DNA of 64,000 nt, from the NCBI GenBank assembly GCA_025923195.1, contig JAICGJ010000010.1:1-64000 (forward strand), given 5' to 3'. The stretch's first letter is position 1. Each line of letters starts with the position of its first letter. Made by a program: the position numbers and the translations under genes. Origin of the DNA: Chryseolinea sp. (GTDB lineage Bacteria > Bacteroidota > Bacteroidia > Cytophagales > Cyclobacteriaceae). The notes under the pieces are model-generated. The model searched no databases. It had not been told where the DNA came from and saw nothing but the letters and a program-made list of their open reading frames with translations. Shown piece by piece: positions 52,779-62,378 of this stretch.

Positions 52779-54050
52779 ATGAGACCTAATGACAAAGGCT
52801 GGTTCAAAGACTATTTAGAATTGCGTAAAAGTGCCCTTATGAATTTGTCGAATCCTGAGATTCGCCGGGCGGCACACCCAGAGTATACTCTTTATCGCGT
52901 TCTCCAACCCACGGGCTTAATGTATGGTCAATCCGTTGCATCCATGGGCATACCTAACATTGATCACTGGGATGAAAAAGAAAAACTCAAGATCCTGCTG
53001 ACGGAAAGTTTGATCAGCAGCTCACTTCTTTTCTACGAGAAGCCCTTGAACACTGAGGAAGATCTCACCAGGGCGATTTTCAAGACCATTGAGAATATAG
53101 GCAACTTCTACAACAGCATTTTTCCGGAGTTAGCAACGTCAACCAAAACTATTTTCGGTCGACGGAAATCCCCGCTCGAACTGGCAGAAAGGGTGCTTGA
53201 CAAGCGAATAGAACATGCCAGCAACTTTGGAGGAAACTTCTGGATCTATTTCTTCCATAATAGTCTGCTGTTTCTGGATGTCTTCATCTTTGGTCAATGG
53301 ATCCACACGAACGCGGATCGTATTGTCGCAGACTTCTTCAGATACGAGCGCGAGGAACTCCGTTTCTCCGTAGTGAAGGTCATTGCTGCAGCTTCTCATG
53401 CCAATAAAGAAGTGGCCCTTGAAGAACGAAGGTTATATGAATATTTTGTAGAGAGCACTGACTTGTCTGTAGAGCGAAGGAAGGAGGCACTGAAGATTTT
53501 TGAAGAGGGTTTTTCCATCGAAGACATAAATCTTCCGTCTGAAAACTCCTGGATTCTAAAACGGTTCTTCCTGGAAGTGGCCATCCTCACCATCTGGGCT
53601 GACAAGAAAGTAGAACAGGTTGAACTTGACTTCCTGAAACAGTTCTGCCATTACCTGAGCTTCTCAGACGAAGATTTGGAGAACAGTATGATTTCCATAG
53701 AGGGATTTATGCTTGAACATTGGGGAGAATTAGAATATCTTCAGGATAAGCAAGACTATCAGCAGGTAAGCGAACAGTTCATAAAGCGCGTAGGAAAACT
53801 TGCAGAAAAAAATAAAACCCGGTTAATAAAAAAAATTCAGGAAAACGAGGAGGCTGCACTGCTGATGAAGAAAGCCAGTTCTAATGAACTTACGCTGGAG
53901 GAAAAAGAGAAGGTGAGACACCAGCTCATATCAGTCCTAAAATCCATTCCAACGTTTGGCTTGCTCGCTTTGCCACAACAATTCCTCACTTTGCCTATCC
54001 TGCTGAAAATTCTGCCTAAGAACCTGTTCGCAGAGGGAATAAAGGAATGA
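52779..54050 (+). CDS. LETM1-related biofilm-associated protein
   Basis: 423 aa from the ATG at 52779 (MRPNDKGWFKDYLELRKSA); an in-frame extension to 52698 overlaps purE. Mostly helical and charged (many EE/KK), with one hydrophobic stretch in the middle (FWIYFFHNSLLFLDVFIFGQ), a TerB-like helical part (DLSVERRKEALKIFEEGF, ADKKVEQVELDFLKQFC) and a C-terminal LETM1-like block (SIPTFGLLALPQQFLTLPILLKILPKNLF). This is the Bacteroidota family carrying that name; its molecular function is not known. Convergent with the TerC gene, one base between the stops. Confidence 0.8.
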   Translation: MRPNDKGWFKDYLELRKSALMNLSNPEIRRAAHPEYTLYRVLQPTGLMYGQSVASMGIPNIDHWDEKEKLKILLTESLISSSLLFYEKPLNTEEDLTRAIFKTIENIGNFYNSIFPELATSTKTIFGRRKSPLELAERVLDKRIEHASNFGGNFWIYFFHNSLLFLDVFIFGQWIHTNADRIVADFFRYEREELRFSVVKVIAAASHANKEVALEERRLYEYFVESTDLSVERRKEALKIFEEGFSIEDINLPSENSWILKRFFLEVAILTIWADKKVEQVELDFLKQFCHYLSFSDEDLENSMISIEGFMLEHWGELEYLQDKQDYQQVSEQFIKRVGKLAEKNKTRLIKKIQENEEAALLMKKASSNELTLEEKEKVRHQLISVLKSIPTFGLLALPQQFLTLPILLKILPKNLFAEGIKE

Positions 54051-54051
54051 T

Positions 54052-55038
54052 CTATATTTCCTGCTTATCGCCCTTGCGTGGCACGATCAAAGAAAAAATA
54101 ATGGAAAGTGTAAGGGTTGCAATAATCACGGAAAATGAAGTGTAAACACCAACGTTAACGTCGAATATCTCCAATAACATTTTGGCACCTATAAAAAACA
54201 GGATTATCGATAATCCCTTTTGCAAGAGGTAGAACTTATCTATGATTCCGGCTAGAAGAAAAAACATCGCGCGTAGGCCCATTACCGCAAAGATATTTGA
54301 AGTGTATACTAAAAATTCGTTTTGAGTAATGGCAAAAGCTGCCGGTATCGAATCTACAGCAAACAGCAGGTCCGTGGTTTCAATTAAAACGATGACCAGA
54401 AACAATGGAGTAAACATAAGTTTACCTTGCTGCCGGACAACAAATTTTCCACCGAAATCACCTTCCGTGATGGGTAAGTATTTTCTACAGAATCTCATGA
54501 CTGGATTCTTCTCCGGATCGATTTTCTGATCGCCATCCTCGAAATAAATACGAATGCCTGAGTAGATTAGAAGTACTCCAAACCCGTACAATAACCAGTG
54601 AAATTCATGAATCAGGAGTCCGCCGACAAAAATGAAAATCCCGCGAAACACAATCGCACCAAGAATTCCCCAGAAGAGCGTTTTGTGATAGTATTCCTCC
54701 TTAACCTGAAAGTATTTTAGTATTAGAAGAATAACAAAAATATTGTCCACCGAGAGCGCGTATTCGGTGAGATATGCGGAAAAATACTCCACCGCCCCCG
54801 TTGCTCCGCTTTCGTCATACTTATAAATAAAAAAACCGAACAAAGTGGAAATGGAAACCCAAAAAATAGATTGGTACAACGCGGATTTGGTGGAAGTCTT
54901 ATGAGCTCGCTTATTGAGTATACCCAGGTCGAGAACAAGGAACAGAACGATGATGAAAGCAAAGATCGCAAATAAAATGGTCTCCCTTTCACTATCTCTG
55001 AAAAGGGAAAATAAGGGTATGTTCACCAATGATAGCAA
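54052..55038 (-). CDS. TerC-family integral membrane protein
   Basis: 328 aa with about nine transmembrane helices and the TerC patterns VLDLGILN, EYFSAYLTEYALSVDNIFVILLILKYF and LFAVDSIPAAFAITQNEFLVYTSNIFAVMGLRAMFFLL. The two intramembrane Asp-containing motifs (LSVDN and AVDSIPA) are typical of TerC/Alx; recent work links the family to metal ion export (Mn2+) rather than only tellurium resistance. A TATATTTG box lies at 55121-55114 on the minus strand without a clear -33. It follows the Fur-family gene in the same direction. Confidence 0.92.
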   Translation of the reverse strand: MLSLVNIPLFSLFRDSERETILFAIFAFIIVLFLVLDLGILNKRAHKTSTKSALYQSIFWVSISTLFGFFIYKYDESGATGAVEYFSAYLTEYALSVDNIFVILLILKYFQVKEEYYHKTLFWGILGAIVFRGIFIFVGGLLIHEFHWLLYGFGVLLIYSGIRIYFEDGDQKIDPEKNPVMRFCRKYLPITEGDFGGKFVVRQQGKLMFTPLFLVIVLIETTDLLFAVDSIPAAFAITQNEFLVYTSNIFAVMGLRAMFFLLAGIIDKFYLLQKGLSIILFFIGAKMLLEIFDVNVGVYTSFSVIIATLTLSIIFSLIVPRKGDKQEI

Positions 55039-55191
55039 GGAGATTATTTGCGGTTATTCAAGCCTAAAACATTAAAAAATACAATCCTCGAAGCTCTGCG
55101 GATTTCAAAACTACAAATATAATCCAAACGCAGAAACTTGAACGTATTTATCCATAAGGACTCCAAAAAGAAACCAGGTACCAAAAGACTC

Positions 55192-55605
55192 TTAATTGCA
55201 CCTCTCACAAGTTCCCTGGATCAACAAATTAACCTCCTTCGCTTGGTAGCCTTTTGGTAGCCTAATGCTTGGTACTTCAATGTTAAGACAACTGGTATGA
55301 CCGCACTTATCACACTTAAAATGTACATGATCGTGGTGGTGTTCAGCTACATTACAGGCTTCCTTGCATAGCGCGTATTTCAAACTCCCCTCATCATCCA
55401 AAACTTTATGTATAAGCCCTTTGTCAAGAAAGGTCTTCAGTGTCCTATAAACAGTTACACGATCGAGATCATTGTTAATTTCCTTCTCAATATCGCCGTG
55501 GGACAAAGCATAATTTCTTAACAAGAAAAGATGCAAAATCTCCTCGCGATTGGGAGTCGGGCGCAGGTTAAAGTTCTTTAGCAAAGTTTCTGATACAGCG
55601 CTCAT
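55192..55605 (-). CDS. Fur-family transcriptional regulator
   Basis: 137 aa: N-terminal winged helix (LRPTPNREEILHLFL, HGDIEKEINNDLDRVTVYRTLKTFLDKGLI) and a C-terminal metal-binding dimerisation domain with HHHDHVHFKCDKCGHTSCL and GTCERC, four Cys of a structural zinc site. Fur, Zur or PerR cannot be separated from the sequence alone; the His-rich HHHDHVH suggests metal sensing. Close neighbours are an ABC exporter gene upstream in the same direction and TerC downstream. It could control feoAB, which has a candidate operator 9 kb away. Confidence 0.92.
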   Translation of the reverse strand: MSAVSETLLKNFNLRPTPNREEILHLFLLRNYALSHGDIEKEINNDLDRVTVYRTLKTFLDKGLIHKVLDDEGSLKYALCKEACNVAEHHHDHVHFKCDKCGHTSCLNIEVPSIRLPKGYQAKEVNLLIQGTCERCN

Positions 55606-55639
55606 TTCAATACCGGAAGTTGTTTCCGTAAATTTTCAG

Positions 55640-57433
55640 TTACTGCAATTGCAGCGTAAGCAAGTTACGATAAATACCATTATCTAGCGTACTGAGTTCA
55701 TGATGCGAACCCATCTCTGCCAATCGACCTTTCTGGATAACAAAAATCCTGTCTACTTTTTTGATAGTACTCAACCGGTGTGCAATAACAATGGTAGTTC
55801 GGCCTTCCATTAGTTTTTCCAGCGCCTGCTGAACCAAAACTTCTGACTGTGCATCCAGTGAACTCGTAGCCTCGTCCAATACCAGAATTGTCGGATTTTT
55901 CAAAATTGCTCGAGCGATGGCTATACGCTGACGTTGTCCCCCCGAAAGTTTGACACCCCTTTCTCCCACAACCGTATCAAAGCCTTCCGGGAAACTATCA
56001 ATAAACTCAAGAGCGTTGGCCTGCCGCGCAGCCATGTGAATCTCTTCAAAAGTTGCGCCTGGCTTCCCGTAAGCAATGTTCTCACAAATGGTTCCCCCAA
56101 ACAAAATCACCTCCTGCGGAACAATGCCCAGGTTTCTTCTGTAGGCCGTCAGGTCAAAGTCATGAATTGGCTTGTCATCAACAGTGATTGCTCCGTATTC
56201 GACAGGGTAAAATCTGAGAAGCAAATTAACGATCGTCGATTTTCCTGAGCCACTTTGACCAACCAAAGCAACTTTCTCCCCGGGCTCAATTCTAAAATTA
56301 AGATCTTTAAGCACTTCAAATTCCTTTCGGGACGGATAGACGAAGGATACATTACAGAATTCGATCCGTCCCTTCAACTTAAGGAACGGAGTGGTCTTGC
56401 TCTCCGATTCATCAGACTCCTTCAGGATCTCAAGCAAACGTTCAGATGCCCCGATAGATCGTTGTAGCTGCGTGTAAATATCGCCCAACCCAGCGATGGA
56501 ACCGCCGATAAATGAAGTATAAATAACAAAGGCGAATAAATCGCCGGTAGAAATTTCGCCGGATTGTACGAGTGTCGCTCCGTACCACCCTACGGCTACT
56601 ATGCCTCCAAAAAGGGCGAAGATTACAAAGGAAATAAATAGTCCTCGAAAGCCTGCAGTTCTGATGGCGACACTTACCACCTCCTTAAGGGAATTTGAGT
56701 ACCGCTTGATTTCGAAATATTCGTTTGTAAATGCCTTTACGACAGAAATGGATTGAAGCGACTCTTCAACGATGACATTAGCATTAGCTAGACTATCCTG
56801 AGTTTTTTTTGAAAGCTTTCTGATATACTTCCCAAATAGGAGCGCCAGTATTACCAGAACAGGAAACGTCAACAGCATGAAGCCTGTTAACTTTGGGGCG
56901 AGTAAAAAAATGACAACGGTCCCTAGTATAAGCGTAAGAACTTGCCGAAGCAGCTCAGCAAGAGTAAAAGAAAACATGTCAGTCAACGTGCTAACGTCTG
57001 AGCTTATACGACTCATCAACTCTCCCACTCGGCGGTTATCAAAAAAACTCAATGGAAGCCACACAATCTTTTCGAATACAGCTTTTCGTAGATCGGCCAA
57101 AGAGCGTTCGCTGACCACTGAAAAAGTATAAACCCGGGTGAATGAAAATATACCCTGAACAAACAAAATCGCCAGCAGCCCCAGGGTAATTTGGTTTATG
57201 GTGCGAAAGTATGGAACGGCCTTTCCGCTTGCGACGTCCAGAAGCTTTCCGGCGAGATATGGAAATGAAAGAATGGTAGCACTGGATAAAATCAACGAAA
57301 CAAATCCAACCAGAAACCAGCCCTTGTAAGGAAAGGTAAATTTAAAGATGTCATATAACTGTTTTAAACTTCTGGAGTTTATTCGTCTCTTTTCCGATTC
57401 CTTTAATGCTTCCTTGCCGCCCTGCTTTGACAT
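55640..57433 (-). CDS. MsbA-like ABC exporter (fused membrane and ATPase domains)
   Basis: 597 aa. Residues about 30-330 form the six-helix membrane domain (type IV exporter); about 360-590 the ATPase with Walker A GQSGSGKST, Q-loop, signature LSGGQRQRIAIARAI, Walker B ILVLDEATSSLDAQS and H-loop IAHRLST. Half-transporter that works as a dimer; lipid, drug or peptide export. Starts three bases after a lipoprotein gene and is followed by the Fur-family gene (34-base gap). Family members in this location are often linked to the lipid A flippase but no lipid A gene is here. Confidence 0.94.
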   Translation of the reverse strand: MSKQGGKEALKESEKRRINSRSLKQLYDIFKFTFPYKGWFLVGFVSLILSSATILSFPYLAGKLLDVASGKAVPYFRTINQITLGLLAILFVQGIFSFTRVYTFSVVSERSLADLRKAVFEKIVWLPLSFFDNRRVGELMSRISSDVSTLTDMFSFTLAELLRQVLTLILGTVVIFLLAPKLTGFMLLTFPVLVILALLFGKYIRKLSKKTQDSLANANVIVEESLQSISVVKAFTNEYFEIKRYSNSLKEVVSVAIRTAGFRGLFISFVIFALFGGIVAVGWYGATLVQSGEISTGDLFAFVIYTSFIGGSIAGLGDIYTQLQRSIGASERLLEILKESDESESKTTPFLKLKGRIEFCNVSFVYPSRKEFEVLKDLNFRIEPGEKVALVGQSGSGKSTIVNLLLRFYPVEYGAITVDDKPIHDFDLTAYRRNLGIVPQEVILFGGTICENIAYGKPGATFEEIHMAARQANALEFIDSFPEGFDTVVGERGVKLSGGQRQRIAIARAILKNPTILVLDEATSSLDAQSEVLVQQALEKLMEGRTTIVIAHRLSTIKKVDRIFVIQKGRLAEMGSHHELSTLDNGIYRNLLTLQLQ

Positions 57434-57436
57434 GTC

Positions 57437-58045
57437 TTATTTTTTTTTGACAATACTCGCATCAATTGTATACTCAACCGAATCATCTAGAAACATTTTT
57501 TGACCACCGTCGACAGAATAAGAAGTTAACAACGTTATATCAGAAGCATTTTCAAACTCCAAAGTCAAAAACCTCGAACTGGCATATAAGGAATTAGACT
57601 CATCATATTGGGCTTCGATTTTTCGCACTTGGCCCGCGGACCGGTAATAATAAACCCTAAGAAACCTTACCGGTAGGTCTTCCGTTGTCGTATATGATTT
57701 TATCCTTAGATTGCTTTCCTTGTCGGCAAGGTCCTCCACCTTGTATTTTTCCTTATAGATTGGTTTATTGATGACATCTAAATCCATAAAGACCGCGAGT
57801 TCTTCACTCCAGTCCAACGAATCTTTGGGAGATACAATCGTAATTTTTTCCTGACCATTTAGCACGGCCTTCTTCCTGATCTCGGCACCATTGTTCTTTA
57901 AATAAAAGATTTGCGTACTGATTAAGCTGTCAATATTATAAAGGCCAGGTGAGCCCACGTTTTCATTTGAACATCGCACGAACAACAGGCTGAACAATAC
58001 AAGTACAGCAAGAGATAACTGACGTCTCAAGCCCGATTTCTGCAT
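57437..58045 (-). CDS. Uncharacterised lipoprotein
   Basis: 202 aa. N-terminal signal with lipobox LFVRC (Cys25), then SNENVGSPGLYNID. The mature part is beta-rich, with AVFMDLDVINKP, VRFLRVYYYRSAGQVRKIEAQY and a C-terminal VEYTIDASIVKKK. Not a family I can name; similar lipoproteins recur next to this ABC exporter in related genomes as far as I recall. Three bases before the exporter start and 34 bases after gpmI, so a single operon is likely. Confidence 0.7.
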   Translation of the reverse strand: MQKSGLRRQLSLAVLVLFSLLFVRCSNENVGSPGLYNIDSLISTQIFYLKNNGAEIRKKAVLNGQEKITIVSPKDSLDWSEELAVFMDLDVINKPIYKEKYKVEDLADKESNLRIKSYTTTEDLPVRFLRVYYYRSAGQVRKIEAQYDESNSLYASSRFLTLEFENASDITLLTSYSVDGGQKMFLDDSVEYTIDASIVKKK

Positions 58046-58079
58046 GCGTGTTTCAAGTTGTCAAAACCTTGGTTAAGTA

Positions 58080-59606
58080 TTAATTTTCGAGCAACACAGT
58101 CCCGGTCATTCGGTCAGGTATTGAGATATTCATCAGCGTAAGAATCGTTGGCGCTAGGTCCCCAAGTTTGCCATTCTTCAATTTTCCCTTGTACTGATTA
58201 TCCACTAGAATGCATGGAACAAGGTTCGTTGTATGGGCTGTATTAGGAGATCCATCCTCGTTAATCATCATGTCTGCGTTGCCATGATCTGCAATAATAA
58301 GGGTGGAATAACCATTTCTCACAGCCGCTTCTGTCACTAGTTTGGCGCACTCATCAACCGTCTCGCAAGCCTTGACGGCAGCTTCGAATACGCCCGTATG
58401 CCCAACCATATCTGGATTAGCAAAATTCAAACAAACAAAATCTGATTCTCTCTTATCGAGTTCCACGATAATCTTATCCTTGATCTCACGTGCACTCATC
58501 TCTGGGGCCAAGTCGTACGTAGCAACCTTCGGAGAAGGGCATAGTATTCTGGATTCCCCGGGAAAAGGCTCTTCCCTGCCACCTGAAAAAAAGAAAGTGA
58601 CATGCGGATACTTTTCTGTTTCTGCAATTCGTATTTGCTTGAGTCCCAAATTTGAAATCACCTCCCCCAAAGTATTCTCCAAATTATCTTTGTCGAAAAT
58701 CACTTTTACATTATTAAAGGAGTCATCATAGTTAGTGAGCGTAATGTAATAGAGTGAGAGTTTTTTCATCCCCTGTTCGGGAAAATCCTGTTGTGTTAAG
58801 GCTTCGGTGATTTCCCTTCCACGGTCAGTCCGGAAATTGAAACACAACACAACATCGCCTTCGTGGATCGTACCTATTGTTTGATTCATATCATTGACCA
58901 CAACGATGGGTTGTATGAATTCGTCAGTTACACCATTATCATACGAATTCTTCACTGCAGCCAGGGCATCAGAGGTCTTTTCACCAATTCCGTTGACCAG
59001 AAGGTTGTAGGCGAGTTTAACGCGCTCCCATCGCTTATCCCTGTCCATCGCATAATATCTACCGATAATGCTGGCTAATTGCCCTCCAGTTTTTTGCAAA
59101 TGGCTTGTCAGGTCCTTCAGATAATCGATCCCGGATTTGGGGTCGGTATCCCTTCCATCTGTAAAAGCGTGAACAAAGAGTTTTTTCACTCCGTTGTTGG
59201 CTGCGATTGTAATCAGACCTTTTAGGTGGTTCACATGTGAATGAACGCCGCCGTCAGAAACCAGGCCCATGAAATGTACATTCTTGTCGTTTTTTTTGGC
59301 GTAAGCGAAAGCATCTACCAATACCTGATTCTTGTCCAGCTCTTTTTCTTCTACCGCTTTATTAATTCTTACAAGATCCTGGTATACTACTCGACCGGCC
59401 CCTATATTCATGTGCCCGACCTCTGAATTACCCATCTGCCCTAACGGCAACCCGACGGCTAATCCAGATGCCTCAAGTTTACTATGCGCGTATTTGTTGT
59501 ATAAAGACGAGATAAAAGGTGTCTTAGCCTGGTCAATTGCTGATACTGCCTTGTTAGTTGCGATGCCCCAGCCATCCAGAATCATCAATAAAACTTTTTT
59601 ATTCAT
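58080..59606 (-). CDS. gpmI: 2,3-bisphosphoglycerate-independent phosphoglycerate mutase
   Basis: Interconverts 3- and 2-phosphoglycerate (glycolysis). 508 aa from the ATG at 59606 (MNKKVLLMILDGWG); an upstream extension is not family-like. Alkaline-phosphatase superfamily metal sites: Asp11 (ILDGWG), catalytic Ser61 (GNSEVGHMNIGAGR), HVNHLKGL, AFTDGRDTDP, NFANPDMVGHTG and IIADHGNADMM. First gene of the gpmI-lipoprotein-ABC-fur run. A TATATTTG box lies at 59646-59639 (minus) without a matching -33. Confidence 0.97.
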   Translation of the reverse strand: MNKKVLLMILDGWGIATNKAVSAIDQAKTPFISSLYNKYAHSKLEASGLAVGLPLGQMGNSEVGHMNIGAGRVVYQDLVRINKAVEEKELDKNQVLVDAFAYAKKNDKNVHFMGLVSDGGVHSHVNHLKGLITIAANNGVKKLFVHAFTDGRDTDPKSGIDYLKDLTSHLQKTGGQLASIIGRYYAMDRDKRWERVKLAYNLLVNGIGEKTSDALAAVKNSYDNGVTDEFIQPIVVVNDMNQTIGTIHEGDVVLCFNFRTDRGREITEALTQQDFPEQGMKKLSLYYITLTNYDDSFNNVKVIFDKDNLENTLGEVISNLGLKQIRIAETEKYPHVTFFFSGGREEPFPGESRILCPSPKVATYDLAPEMSAREIKDKIIVELDKRESDFVCLNFANPDMVGHTGVFEAAVKACETVDECAKLVTEAAVRNGYSTLIIADHGNADMMINEDGSPNTAHTTNLVPCILVDNQYKGKLKNGKLGDLAPTILTLMNISIPDRMTGTVLLEN

Positions 59607-59772
59607 GGATATAATATTTCTTCGGACACAAAAGAGCGCAAATATAACGAGTATTAAAGGAATATCAGGTACCAAGAGTTCATTTGGCAAACCTCAAAAG
59701 TCCGTCGAACATGCAGAATCACATATTTTATTATCTTTCGATAATGGCATAGTTTTCGCAAACTTATTCACC

Positions 59773-60174
59773 ATGAATATGAGAAGATATTTACCAGTGT
59801 TTGTGTTATTGTTCTTAACATCCGTTAGCATTAAGACCTTTGCTCAGGGTGACGTCATCGACCAGGTAAAGGAAACGATCAAGGCTGGTAGTGCCAAGGA
59901 GCTTTCAAAATACCTGAATCAAACGGTTGATGTAACCATCGAGGGGAACGTCCAGTCCTATAGTAAGGCACAGGCGGAATTCGTTTTCCGCGATTTTTTT
60001 AAACAACACCCGCCGTCAGAATTTAGCATCATTCATCAGGGTTCGTCAAAAGGCGGCCAGCCATTTGCAATCGGCCAGTTCAAGAGCGGTGGTGAAACCT
60101 ATCGCGTCTTTATGAAGATAAAGGCGATCAACAGCCAGCAACTGGTTCATGAGATTTCTTTTGCCAAGGAATAA
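59773..60174 (+). CDS. DUF4783 secreted protein
   Basis: 133 aa from the ATG at 59773. Signal peptide (about 1-25, ending KTFAQ), then an NTF2-like fold: VIDQVKETIKAGSAKELSKYLNQTVDVTIEG, YSKAQAEFVFRDFFKQHPPSEFSIIHQGSS, and YRVFMKIKAIN. The family is common in Bacteroidota and often sits directly upstream of nadC, as here (49-base gap). Function unknown. Confidence 0.9.
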   Translation: MNMRRYLPVFVLLFLTSVSIKTFAQGDVIDQVKETIKAGSAKELSKYLNQTVDVTIEGNVQSYSKAQAEFVFRDFFKQHPPSEFSIIHQGSSKGGQPFAIGQFKSGGETYRVFMKIKAINSQQLVHEISFAKE

Positions 60175-60223
60175 AAGTTGATCTTTAGATCTGATTCTGG
60201 GCCTCCGCATCTATTTTTGCGCG

Positions 60224-61081
60224 ATGCGTCCCGAATATATTACGGATCCGTTTCTTCAACAATTCATCCGATCTGCGCTGGCAGAAGATATCGGGGATGG
60301 TGATCATACTACGCTTGCATCTATTCCGCCAAATCTTATCAAAAAAGCCAGGTTATTGATCAAGGATGACGGCATTCTGGCGGGCGTTGAATTGGCTCAA
60401 AATATCTTCCGTAGTTTCGACGCGAACTTAAAGTTGGACATCTTCTTAAAGGATGGATCTCCAGTGGGAAAGGGTGCAGTTGCATTCACTGTCGAAGGTT
60501 CCGCTCAATCCATACTCACTACCGAGAGGCTGGTTCTTAATTGCATGCAGCGTATGAGCGCTATTGCAACGAAAACTCATAAGCTCAGGACGCTTATTGA
60601 TGGAACAAAGGCAAAGTTACTTGATACCCGGAAAACCACACCAAACTTCAGGCTTGTTGAAAAATGGGCAGTATTAATAGGCGGAGGATTAAATCATCGC
60701 ATCGGTCTTTATGATATGATAATGTTGAAGGACAATCATATTGACATGGCAGGCGGAATTGAGAACGCAATCAATCGAACAAAAGATTATCTTCGCGCCA
60801 GAAAGAAAAGTTTGGAAATAGAAATCGAAACCCGTTCACTCCATGAGGTCGAGGAGGTAATGCGAGTCGGCGGCGTTCATACCATCATGCTGGATAATAT
60901 GGACCTGGAAACAATGAGGAAGGCAGTGACCTTGATTGGCGGGGCTTATAAGACTGAGGCTAGTGGTGGCATAACTGAGGATACAATCCGCGGTGTCGCG
61001 GAAACAGGTGTCGATTTTATCTCCGTTGGCACGGTAACCCACAGCATTGATAGCCTTGACATGAGTTTAAAAGCCTTTTAA
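60224..61081 (+). CDS. nadC: Nicotinate-nucleotide pyrophosphorylase (carboxylating)
   Basis: Makes nicotinate mononucleotide from quinolinate and PRPP (NAD synthesis). 285 aa: ALAEDIGDGDHTT, TERLVLNCMQRMSAIAT, LLDTRKTTPNFRLVEKWAVLIGGG (quinolinate/PRPP contacts), MLKDNHI, IEIETRSLHEVEE and EASGGITEDTIRGVAETGVDFISVG. Normal length. 49 bases after DUF4783. The TATTTTTG just upstream lies too close to the start to be its promoter. Confidence 0.97.
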   Translation: MRPEYITDPFLQQFIRSALAEDIGDGDHTTLASIPPNLIKKARLLIKDDGILAGVELAQNIFRSFDANLKLDIFLKDGSPVGKGAVAFTVEGSAQSILTTERLVLNCMQRMSAIATKTHKLRTLIDGTKAKLLDTRKTTPNFRLVEKWAVLIGGGLNHRIGLYDMIMLKDNHIDMAGGIENAINRTKDYLRARKKSLEIEIETRSLHEVEEVMRVGGVHTIMLDNMDLETMRKAVTLIGGAYKTEASGGITEDTIRGVAETGVDFISVGTVTHSIDSLDMSLKAF

Positions 61082-61109
61082 TAGCGGCAAGAAGTAAAGT
61101 GCACATTAT

Positions 61110-61595
61110 ATGATCGTGAAGACCAAAAATTACAAGCTGGATAAAAAAACGTATATCAATACAGCATTCAAAACTATTATAAAAAAGCAGGGATGGATCG
61201 CTGCGTTGGGTGCTGTCATAATTTGTCTTGGCTATTTCATACCAGGGGCAGCGTCAATCTGGTGGTTTATCGGAGCGGTTATCGCTCTGGGATTGTACCT
61301 ACTTTTTTGGTGGATTCAATTTTATGGTGTCACACAGTTGGAACAGGGAAAGATGCTGTTCGAGAAATTTTCGTACGAGATCAGCAGCCAACAAATTCTC
61401 ATGAAGCTTAATCCACGGGAAGGCATGCCCTTAAAGTGGGATCAGATCAAGAGCGCATCCATTGGGAAAGACCATTTTGTTTTGTTTGTCAACAAGGCCC
61501 AGCTCATCTATTGGCCATTTAAGATTTTTAATACTGAAAATGAACGAAAATTCGTTGTCAGTATTTTGAGGAACAAAGGATTGGTAAAATCCTGA
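61110..61595 (+). CDS. YcxB-like membrane protein
   Basis: 161 aa with two transmembrane helices (about 30-46 and 50-68) and a C-terminal YcxB-like beta domain (FSYEISSQQILMKLNPREGMPLKWDQIKSASIGKDHFVLFVNKAQLIYWPFKIF). Function of the domain is unknown. Lies 28 bases after nadC and 34 before recX in the same direction, so the group is probably one operon. Confidence 0.78.
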   Translation: MIVKTKNYKLDKKTYINTAFKTIIKKQGWIAALGAVIICLGYFIPGAASIWWFIGAVIALGLYLLFWWIQFYGVTQLEQGKMLFEKFSYEISSQQILMKLNPREGMPLKWDQIKSASIGKDHFVLFVNKAQLIYWPFKIFNTENERKFVVSILRNKGLVKS

Positions 61596-61629
61596 TCGGT
61601 CCGATAAGATAACTGATCGTTAACTTTGC

Positions 61630-62109
61630 GTGGTGTCAAAGCAAGCCAGAAACATTAGCTCTACCGAGGCAAGAAAGAAGATTTATCATTACTGTGCATA
61701 CCAGGAACGTTGCCATTCGGAAGTAAAAAACAAACTGCATGACCTTGGCGTTAGCGCCGGCGAAGTGGACGAGATAATATCCCATCTCATTACAGAAGGA
61801 TATCTGAGTGAGGAAAGGTTTGCAATAGCTTTTGCCGGAGGAAAATTCAGATTAAAAGGCTGGGGAAAAATCAAGATCACTCGGGCGCTCGAGAGCAAAG
61901 GTCTCACACAAAATTGTATCAATGCTGGCCTGAAGGAAATCAATGACGACGATTATATAAACGCCATTGCGTCTTTGCTGATGAAGAAAACCTTTCAACT
62001 AGGCGAGCCGGATCTCTTCATCAAACGCGATCGATTAGCCAATTATCTGATTCAAAAAGGATTTGAGCCGGAATTAGTTTGGCCGATCGTCAAGGAACAG
62101 ATAAAGTAA
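61630..62109 (+). CDS. recX: Regulatory protein RecX
   Basis: RecA modulator, 159 aa, three helix-rich repeats. Pattern: YHYCAYQERCHSEVKNKLHDLG, HLITEGYLSEERFAIAFAGGKFRLKGWGKIKITRALESKG and a C-terminal LANYLIQKGFEPELVWPIVK. The start is a GTG at 61630 or the next GTG at 61633; no ATG is available. recA is not in the window. Follows the YcxB-like gene by 34 bases. Confidence 0.92.
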   Translation: MVSKQARNISSTEARKKIYHYCAYQERCHSEVKNKLHDLGVSAGEVDEIISHLITEGYLSEERFAIAFAGGKFRLKGWGKIKITRALESKGLTQNCINAGLKEINDDDYINAIASLLMKKTFQLGEPDLFIKRDRLANYLIQKGFEPELVWPIVKEQIK

Positions 62110-62203
62110 AGTACGGCGTATAGGTATAAAGTTCGTTTAAGAAATGACTGGAGGATTTGTCACTTTTTTATGATAATTTGCGTTAAGCTTATGAGATCAT
62201 CAT

Positions 62204-62365
62204 ATGAAATCGAAATCTGAGAATAAGCAACATTGGATATCCAATAAAGTCAAGAAGAGCCGTGAACTTGTATACAAGTTGATCGACATCAATAAAGAGA
62301 TTGACGGTGAAGGAAAAACGTTCAGGCTCGGGGAGAAGGTCTATTTCGTAAGGGAACTGGGCTAA
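62204..62365 (+). CDS. Uncharacterised 53-aa protein
   Basis: A short frame with a clear ATG at 62204 and TAA at 62363: MKSKSENKQHWISNKVKKSRE at the start, VYKLIDINKEIDGEGKTFRLG in the middle and EKVYFVRELG at the end. Charged, no signal or membrane segment. It ends 13 bases before the next gene and is in the same direction as the recX group. No family recognised. The even composition and tight spacing argue that it is real. Confidence 0.5.
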   Translation: MKSKSENKQHWISNKVKKSRELVYKLIDINKEIDGEGKTFRLGEKVYFVRELG

Positions 62366-62378
62366 ACCAGAACCGACT

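Noticed and set aside
59332-59772. Upstream extension of the DUF4783 frame
   Set aside because: It lies inside the opposite-strand gpmI gene; the real protein starts with a signal peptide at 59773.
60212-60219. TATTTTTG box before nadC
   Set aside because: It is only four bases before the ATG, so transcription would start after the start codon, and no -33 is in place.
61621-61628. TAACTTTG box before recX
   Set aside because: It is directly before the start codon and lacks a -33 element at 19-21 bases; probably chance.
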